From DASPKT01 sp035626475 (GTDB lineage Bacteria; Pseudomonadota; Alphaproteobacteria; Azospirillales; Azospirillaceae): a stretch of DNA of 46,556 bases. The position numbers and the translations under genes were made by a program. Under the pieces are notes generated by a model that saw only the letters and a list, made by a program, of their open reading frames with translations, was not told the origin of the DNA and ran no database searches. Location: assembly GCA_035626475.1 (NCBI GenBank), contig DASPNP010000029.1, positions 1 to 46,556 on the forward strand, given 5' to 3'. The number at the start of each line of letters is the position of its first letter. The stretch's first letter is position 1. This document shows, in pieces, positions 40,701 through 46,556 of the stretch.

Positions 40701-41125
40701 TGGCCTGGAGCAGCTCCGTGCCTCCGGGAATCCTGCTGGTGACTCATCCGGGCCTGCTGGCGCAGGTGGTCACCAACCTGGTGCAGAACGCGGTGGTCCA
40801 TGCCTTCCCCGGCGTGGCAGCGCCCGCCATCGAGCTGGCGGTGACCGAGGAGCCGGATTGCGTCTGCCTGCATCTGCGGGACAACGGCGCGGGCATGCCG
40901 CCCGAGGTGACGGCCCGTGCCTTCGACCCGTTCTTCACCACGCGGCGCGGCCGGGGCGGCACCGGCCTCGGGCTGCACATCGTCCACAATATCGTGCATG
41001 GGCCGCTCGGGGGCCGCATCCGGCTCGATTCCGAGCCGGGCCGGGGAACGACCTTCACCCTGCAGCTGCCCCGGCCGGTGCCGGCGCCGGCGCTCGAATC
41101 CGCCGGCGCCCACCCGGCCTTGTGA
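37766..41125 (+). CDS. Beta-propeller (reg_prop) / Y_Y_Y sensor histidine kinase
   Basis: A 1119-residue membrane kinase. A signal peptide (about 28-47) is followed by a periplasmic propeller of about 14 blades marked by WIGTNEGL, WIGTNSGGL, WVGTKEGL and similar (about 60-640), a Y_Y_Y domain (about 715-790, YAYRLEGFDEDW), one transmembrane helix (about 797-817), a coiled coil, and a kinase core: phospho-acceptor His877 (AGIAHEVNTP), N-box NLVQNAVVHAF, DNGAGM and FFTTRRGRGGTGLGL. No receiver domain or response regulator is attached. Such receptors usually sense polysaccharide fragments or other exported ligands. It starts on the base after the borosin stop, so it is co-transcribed and probably coupled. 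Confidence 0.88.
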   Translation: MRLTTREARVTGVSAARSRGVPELARVLLSLALLVPALLGMPAPAAAQGWPPATTAIAFDPIDAARGQPKGYITALVQDGRGFVWIGTNEGLVRYDGQQSVLYEYGAEGPHTLPNGFIRSLMADAEGRIWIGTNSGGLAVYEPAIGAVRRIPGGVGGIAGTLVSALAPDGADGVWVGTKEGLQRLDASGAVSRAPGAVGVDPVRALLRDRSGTLWIGMEAGLYAWAPGLPEPSRIETGSLAAITAFAEEGGIVWIGGGDGGLWSVRADRPGEPARPARLRLPAGPGRGVTAIAAGGDGRLWIATAGAGLFLLDPASGDVTSIRADSQAGAGLSDDWVQALLRDRSGLVWVGTRRGLDRHDPRARAFHTLPEPAAGQPVANLDVMGMVARRGGGFWIGAGSRGLQLLPDVTRRPDPDPRLAGEVLLAFHEEPDGTLYAGGDGGLFRLDPGAAVAEPVELPGAPAVRALLMEGDALWVGTLSGLVRLDRRSGEARLLTHDPGDPASLSDNRVRVLRRDPGGRLWIGTEAGLNLKAADADRFRRVPLGGGTGGENVTSMQADREGRLWVGTYGAGIHVIGPGGGAGAEPAPVLRVDRARGLPHDNVCTLLLDMDGNVWASTDAGLARIAPATLEVQAFDRADGLRIESYWTDAGARAANGDLLFGGVGGVTVVRPPLVTPWRYEAPLAVTEIAVGGRPVPPEAGRDAPLEISPADRGFSVRFAALDFSAPERNRYAYRLEGFDEDWIAARADQRVAVYSNLPPGAYRLLVRGTNRVGQWTEAPLALSIRVLPSWYQTLWFRGALLLAGLMVVAGLVQGRTAYLRRRQEELERQVRQRTAELADQRDQLMRTLEELRLTKDNLVQHEKLASLGQLVAGIAHEVNTPVGIIVSAASHLEEELSTIQASLGDGKLTKSQLKRFIGAADDAAGLITKNAQRSAELIRSFKQVAADRTSEEARAIDLGPYLEDVMHTISPLLRESRVAWSSSVPPGILLVTHPGLLAQVVTNLVQNAVVHAFPGVAAPAIELAVTEEPDCVCLHLRDNGAGMPPEVTARAFDPFFTTRRGRGGTGLGLHIVHNIVHGPLGGRIRLDSEPGRGTTFTLQLPRPVPAPALESAGAHPAL

Positions 41126-41252
41126 CCCCGCCCGCTGCCGAAAGTCATAGGCGCCCCGTCTTGTGGGCGGGAAATCCCAAGGCGAGTAGAAGTGCAGTCC
41201 CCGCCAGTAAACGGTCCCGCGGGGCAAGGACCTATTCCGGATCGGGACTTCC

Positions 41253-44200
41253 ATGACTTCCACCAAGGTGTCCGCAGCCGTTCCGCCGCCGGAGGGGCAC
41301 CCGCCCTTCCTGGCCGGGGGCGGCCATACCGGCGCGGCCCTGCGGGCGCTCGACTGGACCCGCACGCCGCTGGGCCCGCCCGAGGGCTGGCCGGCGCCGC
41401 TGAAGACACTGGTCGGCGTGGCGCTGAAGTCCGAGCAGCCGATGCTCATCGTCTGGGGACCCGAGCATACGACCCTCTACAATGACGGCTACGCCGCCAT
41501 GTGCGGACAGCGGCATCCGGCCGCGCTCGGACGGCCGTTCGACGAGCTGTGGGCCGACATCTGGGACCAGGTGGAGCCGATCCTGGCCCGCGCCTATGCC
41601 GGCGAGGCGATCCACATGGAGGACGTCGCCTTCACCATGCACCGCAACGGCTATCCGGAGGAGACCTGGTTCGCCTTCGGCTACACGCCGGTGCATGACG
41701 AGACGGGGCGGGTGGCCGGCATGTTCTGCGCCTGCACCGAGACCACCGCCCGCGTGCGCGCCGAGCGCGAAGCGAGGGCCGCGGGCGAGCGGATGCGCGA
41801 CCTGTTCGAGCAGTCGCCGGGTTTCATGGCGGTGCTGCGCGGGCCGGACCATGTGTTCGAATTGGCGAACGCCTCCTACCGCAAGCTGGTCGGCGGCCGC
41901 GAAATGGTCGGCCGGACCATGCGCGAGGCGTTGCCGGAGGTGGAGGCCCAGGGCTTCCTGGCTCAGCTGGACCAGGTCTACGCCACCGGCCAGGCCCATG
42001 TCGGCCGCGGCGTGGCCGTGACCCTCGAGCAGCCCGACGGGACCGTCCAGGAGTGCCGGGTCGACTTCGTCCTCCAGCCGATCGCCGGGCCGGACGGCCA
42101 TGTGTCCGGCATCTTCATCGAAGGTGCCGACGTGACCGAGGCGCACCGCGCGGCCGAGGCGCTGCGGACGCGCGAGGCGACGCTGAGCGCGATCCTGGAC
42201 GCGCTGCCGGTCGGCGTCATCATCGCCGACGCCAACGGCGCCATCCTGCGAGACAACGCCGCCAACCGCGAGATCTGGGGCATTCCGCCGGAGACGCGGG
42301 ACTGGTCGCAATATGGCGACTGGGTCGGCTACTGGCCGGAGACGGGCGCGCGCATCCAGGCGCATGAATGGGGGATGGCCCGGGCGCTGCTGAAGGGCGA
42401 GGTGGTGCGCGGCGAACTGGTCGAGTGCCAGCGCTTCGGCACCGGCGAGCGGCGGCTCTACCTGAACAGCGCCGCCCCGGTGCGCGACGCGTCGGGCGCC
42501 ATCATCGGCGGCGTCGTCGCCGAGCTGGACGTGACCGAGCGGCTGGCGGCCGAGCGGGCGCTCGCCGCCAAGGAGGCGCAGCTGCGCACCATCCTCGACA
42601 CGGTGCCGGTCGGCATCGTGCTGGCGGAGCTGCCGTCGGGCCGCGTCGTCGAGGGCAACGGCTATGTCGAGCGCATGCTGAGGCATCCAATCCTGCCCTC
42701 GCCGGACATCGACAGCTATGACGAGTGGGTCAGCTATCACGCGGACGGCACCCGCGTGTCCGGACACGAGTACCCGCTGGCCCGCATGGTGCGGGAGGGA
42801 GAGGAGGCGCCGGAGATCGAGGTCCAGTATCAGCGCGGCGACGGCACCCGCGCCTGGACCCGCATCATGGGCCGGACGGTGCGCGACGCGGGGGGCGAGC
42901 TGGTCGGCGGCGTCGTGGCCCTGGTCGACATCGATGCCGAGCGCCGGGCGCGGGAGGAGGCGCAGCGCCTGGCGGACGAGTTCCGCACCCTGGCCGACAA
43001 TATCAGCCAGTTCGCCTGGACCGCCGACGAGACGGGCGCCATCACCTGGTACAACAAGCGCTGGTACGACTATACCGGCACCACGATCGAGGAGATGCGC
43101 GGCTGGGGCTGGCGCGCGGTCCACCATCCCGATCATGTCGACCGCGTGGTGCGGTCCATCTCCCACGCCTTCGCCACCGGCACCCTGTGGGAGGATACGT
43201 TCCCCCTGCGCGGGGCGGACGGGCAATACCGCTGGTTCCTCTCGCGGGCGGTGCCGATCCGCGACGACGATGGCCGCATCGTGCGCTGGTTCGGCACCAA
43301 CACCGACATCGACGAGTTGACCCGCACCCAGAACGAGGTGGAGCGCGCCTCCGCGCTGCTGCGCCTGATCGGCGACAGCACCCCGGACATGATCTATGCC
43401 AAGGACCGCGACAGCCGCATCCTCTACGGCAACGCCTCGCTGACGCGGGTGCTGGGATTGCCCATGGACCAGATCATCGGCCGGTCCGACCGCGACTGGG
43501 CGCCGGACGCGGCCCAGGCCGAGGCGATCGTCCAGAACGACCGGCGCGTGATGGAGTCGGGCGGCGCGGTCGATGTGGACGAGGCCTTCACCGGGCCGGA
43601 CGGGCGCACCCGCTACTACCGCTCGGTCAAGGCGCCGCTGCGCGACGCCACCGGCGCCATCATCGGCCTGGTGGGCGTGACCAGCGACATCACCGCCCGG
43701 CGCGAGGCCGAGGAGCGGGAGAAGCTGCTTGCGCGCGAGGTCGACCACCGGGCCAAGAACATGCTGGCCGTCGTGCAGTCGCTGGTGCAGCTGACGCGGG
43801 CGGAGGATGTGGCCGCGCTGAAGGAGGCGGTGTCGGGCCGCATCCAGGCGCTGGCCCGGGCGCACAGCCTGCTCGCCGCCTCGCGCTGGGAAGGCGTCGA
43901 CATCGGCAAGCTGGCGCGCGAGGAGCTGGCGCCCTTCGCCGGCCGGGACGCCTCGCGCGTGACGATCTCCGGGCCGATGATGCGGTTGCGGCCGGAGGCG
44001 GCGCAGACCCTGGCCCTGGCGCTGCACGAGCTCGCCACCAACGCCGCCAAGTACGGCGCCCTGTCGGTGCAGGGCGGGCGGCTGGACGTCGCCTGGGGCG
44101 TCGACGGCGCGATGCTGGATCTGCGCTGGCGGGAGAGGGGCGGGCCGCCGGTCGCCCCGCCGACGCGCCGCGGCTTCGGCTCGACCCTGATCGGCACCGG

Positions 44201-44738
44201 CGTCGAGCACCAGCTGCAGGGCCGCGTCGTCATGGATTGGCGGAGGGAAGGGCTGGAGTGCCAGCTGTCCTTCCCGGTGGAGCTGCTGGCGGAGGCGCCC
44301 GAGACGCGGCCCGCGCCCGCCACCGGCGCCGCCGATCCCTCCGGCGACGCGGCGCGCTCACCCGAGGGGTTGCGGGTGCTGGTGCTGGAGGACGAGGCGC
44401 TGATCGCGCTGCAGCTCGTGGAGACGCTGCGCCGCGCCGGCTGCGAGGTGGTCGGGCCCGTCGCCACCATTGCCCAGGCGGCGGATCATCTGCGGGGAAG
44501 GGCGGTGGACGCCGCCATTCTGGACGTGAACCTCGCCGGCGAGCGCAGCTTCCCCGTGGCCGACATCCTGATGGCCAAGCGCGTGCCCTTCGCCTTCTGC
44601 ACCGGCTATGCCGGCGCCACCGACCTGCCGGAGCGCTTCGGCGGCGTGCCGACCATCGCCAAACCCTTCGCCGAGAAGGAGCTCTCCGCCCTGCTGCGCC
44701 GCTTCACCGCGACCTGCCGGCCGGGCGAGCGGCCCTGA
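41253..44738 (+). CDS. Multi-PAS HWE-type histidine kinase with C-terminal receiver
   Basis: A 1161-residue soluble hybrid kinase without transmembrane helices. At least five PAS domains (about 50-810) are followed by an HWE-type dimerisation site with His832 in DHRAKNMLAVVQSL, ATPase motifs ALALHELATNAAKYGAL and GFGSTLIGTGVEHQL, and a receiver domain (about 1040-1150) with VLVLEDEALIAL, acceptor Asp1091 in AILDVNLAG, FCTGY and the conserved Lys in IAKPF. HWE kinases in alphaproteobacteria often feed light, oxygen or general stress pathways. The ATG is 127 bases after the propeller kinase, so it may or may not share its transcript. Confidence 0.9.
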   Translation: MTSTKVSAAVPPPEGHPPFLAGGGHTGAALRALDWTRTPLGPPEGWPAPLKTLVGVALKSEQPMLIVWGPEHTTLYNDGYAAMCGQRHPAALGRPFDELWADIWDQVEPILARAYAGEAIHMEDVAFTMHRNGYPEETWFAFGYTPVHDETGRVAGMFCACTETTARVRAEREARAAGERMRDLFEQSPGFMAVLRGPDHVFELANASYRKLVGGREMVGRTMREALPEVEAQGFLAQLDQVYATGQAHVGRGVAVTLEQPDGTVQECRVDFVLQPIAGPDGHVSGIFIEGADVTEAHRAAEALRTREATLSAILDALPVGVIIADANGAILRDNAANREIWGIPPETRDWSQYGDWVGYWPETGARIQAHEWGMARALLKGEVVRGELVECQRFGTGERRLYLNSAAPVRDASGAIIGGVVAELDVTERLAAERALAAKEAQLRTILDTVPVGIVLAELPSGRVVEGNGYVERMLRHPILPSPDIDSYDEWVSYHADGTRVSGHEYPLARMVREGEEAPEIEVQYQRGDGTRAWTRIMGRTVRDAGGELVGGVVALVDIDAERRAREEAQRLADEFRTLADNISQFAWTADETGAITWYNKRWYDYTGTTIEEMRGWGWRAVHHPDHVDRVVRSISHAFATGTLWEDTFPLRGADGQYRWFLSRAVPIRDDDGRIVRWFGTNTDIDELTRTQNEVERASALLRLIGDSTPDMIYAKDRDSRILYGNASLTRVLGLPMDQIIGRSDRDWAPDAAQAEAIVQNDRRVMESGGAVDVDEAFTGPDGRTRYYRSVKAPLRDATGAIIGLVGVTSDITARREAEEREKLLAREVDHRAKNMLAVVQSLVQLTRAEDVAALKEAVSGRIQALARAHSLLAASRWEGVDIGKLAREELAPFAGRDASRVTISGPMMRLRPEAAQTLALALHELATNAAKYGALSVQGGRLDVAWGVDGAMLDLRWRERGGPPVAPPTRRGFGSTLIGTGVEHQLQGRVVMDWRREGLECQLSFPVELLAEAPETRPAPATGAADPSGDAARSPEGLRVLVLEDEALIALQLVETLRRAGCEVVGPVATIAQAADHLRGRAVDAAILDVNLAGERSFPVADILMAKRVPFAFCTGYAGATDLPERFGGVPTIAKPFAEKELSALLRRFTATCRPGERP

Positions 44739-44832
44739 GGCACGGCCGGAGCGGGGAGGCTGCCCCGAACGGGGGAGATTGCCTCTTTCGCGGGCGGGCG
44801 GCTAAGCTCCAGGCTCACCGCAGGGGTCGCCC

Positions 44833-46266
44833 ATGTCCGCCTTCCGTCTGGTCGCGCTCCTCGTCCTGATGGCCGCGGCGGCGGGCTGCACCTTCCGGCC
44901 CCAGGTCACCGGCATGGCGGTCGAGTACAACGAGTTCGTCGCCGAGGCGACGAACCGCCAGACCGTCATCAACATCCTGCGCGCCCGCTCCCGCGAGCCG
45001 CTGCATTTCACCAGCTTCTCCAAGGTGCTGGGGACCGCGCGGATCGAGGGCACGGCCGGTCTCGACGTCGCCGCCAACGGCAATGGCGGCGAGCAGACGC
45101 TGCAGGGCGGCGCCCTCGCCACCAGCCGGCGCACCCTCGGCGCCACCAACTGGACGCCCAAGCTGGGCATCAAGGTCAATTCCGGCACCGACTTCGAGAT
45201 CGGCATCAACGCGACCGACGATTTCTGGAAGGGCATCACCGCGCCGGTGGCGCCGGCCACCATCGTCCACCTGCTGCGGCAGGACTGGCCTCGCGACGTC
45301 GTCAGCTACCTTTTCATCCAGCGCATCGAGTTCGCCGGGCGGATCACCGATCCCGCCGGCAAGGTCGTCGCCACCCTGCCGCTCAGCCGTTTCGTCAACG
45401 CGCCGGACAACGAGGCGACGGTCGAGCCCTTCACCAGCCTCATGCGCTGCCGCACGCTCGACTATTCCCTGACCGAGACGGCCAAGCGCGACCTGCCCGT
45501 CGGCTCGGTGAGCGACCTGTCGGGCGTGGCGACGGACGTGCTGCCGCGCATGACCCCCGCCGCGCCGCCCGCGGCGGGCTACAACCTCGTCATCCCCGGG
45601 CGCAGCGAGTTCACCATCGCCCTGTCCGAGCGCCGCGCCGAGGAGATCGGCAAGAAGGGCCGCAACGAGGACTGCGCCCGGCTGGAGAGCATCCTGCGGG
45701 AAGACTTCCTGCGCGAGGCCGAGCGCCGGGGGCTGACGCTGGTCGGAGCGCCGCAGCAGGGGGCGGGGACGGCGCCCGCCGCGAGCACCGATCCCATCCC
45801 GGGCGTGCCGAGCTATCTGCTGACCCCGGGAGCGGGGGCCACCTCGTCGAGCGGCGCCGGCTTCACGACGTCGGGCTATTTCCGGGACCTGGTGCCCGCC
45901 GGCTACAAGACGGAACTCCTCGTCGACGTGTCGCTGCGCTCCGTCGAGGGGCTCATCTATTATCTCGGCGAGTATGTGCGCGAGTCGAACAAGCGCCCGA
46001 TGGTCTGGGGCCGCTGCGCCGACGGCCGGTATGGCGAGTGCATTCCGCTGATCGTCGTCAAGCGGGGCGATGCCGCCGAAAGCATCGAGCCCTTCATCAG
46101 CGTCGACTACAAGGGCGAGCGCTACGTCGTGCCGTCGACCGGCGAGGACATCCGCTCCGCGGCCGGCCACTCGTCCCAGGTAATCGCGCTGGTCCAGATG
46201 ATGCTGAACCTATACCGCTCGGCCAAGGACCTGCCGTCGACGCCGCTGGTGCGCGTCATCAACTGA
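44833..46266 (+). CDS. Lipoprotein of unknown function
   Basis: A 477-residue exported protein with a lipobox ending at Cys19 (LMAAAAGC) after a short hydrophobic stretch. The mature part begins with EYNEFVAEATNRQTVINILRA, has a helix/strand mix, a Gly/Ser/Thr/Ala/Pro-rich loop (about 310-350) and a C-terminal region with SVEGLIYYLGEYVRES and SSQVIALVQMMLNLYRSAKDLP. I do not recognise a named family; similar uncharacterised lipoproteins occur in many Proteobacteria. The ribosome site is weak (GCAGGGGTCGCCC). It is followed by a hairpin. Confidence 0.8.
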   Translation: MSAFRLVALLVLMAAAAGCTFRPQVTGMAVEYNEFVAEATNRQTVINILRARSREPLHFTSFSKVLGTARIEGTAGLDVAANGNGGEQTLQGGALATSRRTLGATNWTPKLGIKVNSGTDFEIGINATDDFWKGITAPVAPATIVHLLRQDWPRDVVSYLFIQRIEFAGRITDPAGKVVATLPLSRFVNAPDNEATVEPFTSLMRCRTLDYSLTETAKRDLPVGSVSDLSGVATDVLPRMTPAAPPAAGYNLVIPGRSEFTIALSERRAEEIGKKGRNEDCARLESILREDFLREAERRGLTLVGAPQQGAGTAPAASTDPIPGVPSYLLTPGAGATSSSGAGFTTSGYFRDLVPAGYKTELLVDVSLRSVEGLIYYLGEYVRESNKRPMVWGRCADGRYGECIPLIVVKRGDAAESIEPFISVDYKGERYVVPSTGEDIRSAAGHSSQVIALVQMMLNLYRSAKDLPSTPLVRVIN

Positions 46267-46292
46267 CGCGCCCGGTCGTGCCTCCCGAAGCG

Positions 46293-46318
46293 GCGCCCTG
46301 AGGATAAGAGCAGGGCGC
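46293..46318 (+). terminator. Possible terminator after the lipoprotein gene
   Basis: An 8-bp GC stem (46293-46300 with 46311-46318), 10-base loop, then ATTTC. The T-tract is short, so termination is uncertain. Confidence 0.42.
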
Positions 46319-46320
46319 AT

Positions 46321-46355
46321 TTCGGGGGGAGCCCAGCCCAAGGGCGCCCCCCGAA
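46321..46355. terminator. Second hairpin between convergent genes
   Basis: A 9-bp perfect stem (TTCGGGGGG, 46321-46329, with 46347-46355) lies between the lipoprotein and the convergent PAS gene. It could serve either strand, but neither side has a real T-tract. Confidence 0.35.
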
Positions 46356-46409
46356 GATGATAAGCTATCTTATGGAAAATAGTCTGCCGGGCGATGGGAC
46401 CCTAAGCCG

Positions 46410-46556
46410 TCATGCCTCAACGCGCTTGGTCAGGGTCGCGTAGTGCGTCGGCTCGCCGGTCGCGGGGTCGTCGACGCGGAAGACGTCGTAGATCACCGGG
46501 ATGCGGGCGCCGGTGCGGAAATGGCGGAAGGTCAGGCGCCCGCTCCAGCGGCCGTA
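46410..46556 (-). CDS. C-terminal end of a PAS domain protein (5' end outside window)
   Basis: The last 48 codons of a minus-strand gene, open to the window edge. The visible residues include LTFRHFRTGARIPVIYDVF and DDPATGEPTHYATLTKR, the strand-turn-strand ending of a PAS domain. The protein ends right after the PAS, so this may be a PAS-terminated sensor or a stand-alone PAS protein; the rest cannot be seen. It is convergent with the lipoprotein gene. Confidence 0.72.
   Translation of the reverse strand, partial: YGRWSGRLTFRHFRTGARIPVIYDVFRVDDPATGEPTHYATLTKRVEA

Noticed and set aside
41127..41171. 7-bp GC inverted repeat after the propeller kinase considered as a terminator.
   Set aside because: It has a 31-base loop and no T-tract.
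41232..44210. Minus-strand 992-codon open frame, and a similar 919-codon one at 38690-41449.
   Set aside because: Both lie opposite well-defined kinase genes and have shadow composition with no domain pattern.

Overview
The window is very GC-rich (roughly 70% by eye), densely coded DNA that looks like the chromosome of an alphaproteobacterium, probably Rhodospirillales/Azospirillales-like. The pointers are a PAS_5-type PAS protein, a Suv3-type RNA helicase, RNase J, an HWE-type multi-PAS kinase and a general gene style of short intergenic gaps and ATGA stop/start overlaps. No rRNA, tRNA, CRISPR array, transposase or integrase was found. The taxonomic placement is inference.

Layout. 1-3400: tail of an OmpA-like protein with a clear terminator, a PAS_5 protein and a two-gene family-2 glycosyltransferase (GT2) operon. 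3650-17173: mixed metabolic and housekeeping genes: Suv3 helicase, zinc alcohol dehydrogenase, M1 metallopeptidase with a DUF6702 partner, RNase J, a coiled-coil protein, a Pro-rich single-pass membrane protein, an HPP protein, a BLUF photoreceptor, a small secreted protein and a thiolase. 17271-25110: a four-gene minus-strand glycosylation operon with 4-bp overlaps or tiny gaps. It runs from a large unknown-domain/GT2 protein through a GT4 fusion and a GT2 to an unusual GT4-SPASM-radical SAM fusion. 25343-26910: a promoter, a ykkC-type riboswitch (guanidine-I-like), a class I glutamine amidotransferase and a secreted protein of unknown function. 26918-29518: small VOC/DUF1428/SRPBCC genes with a divergent HxlR regulator. 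29608-32252: methionine sulfoxide repair (msrA, and msrQ/msrP convergent to it). 32369-35414: a cupredoxin-like periplasmic protein and a membrane GGDEF-EAL protein whose GGDEF is degenerate. 35557-44738: a TSUP permease, a fused borosin-type peptide N-methyltransferase/precursor, and two very large sensor kinases. 44833-end: a lipoprotein and the tail of a PAS protein.

The most exciting locus is 36452-37765. The protein starts with a tetrapyrrole-methylase-fold domain that matches the fungal omphalotin enzyme OphMA motif by motif, as recalled from memory: Tyr74, Arg80, Tyr84 and Tyr106 fall at a constant offset of 8 from OphMA Tyr66, Arg72, Tyr76 and Tyr98. A SonA-like helical recognition domain follows (about residues 292-336), and then a C-terminal tail with eight PQH(V/I)D motifs, five of them in consecutive 9-residue repeats. 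This looks like a bacterial single-chain borosin RiPP whose core peptide is tandemly repeated and hydrophilic. Its stop codon directly abuts the start of a beta-propeller histidine kinase, so peptide and sensor may be co-expressed.

Other points for a second look are the ykkC-class riboswitch in front of an orphan amidotransferase operon, the GT/SPASM/radical-SAM fusion, and two families of palindromic repeats. One repeat family has three 54-nt-class copies plus a 183-bp inverted-repeat composite. The other sits exactly between msrP and msrQ and appears to supply the msrQ ribosome binding site.
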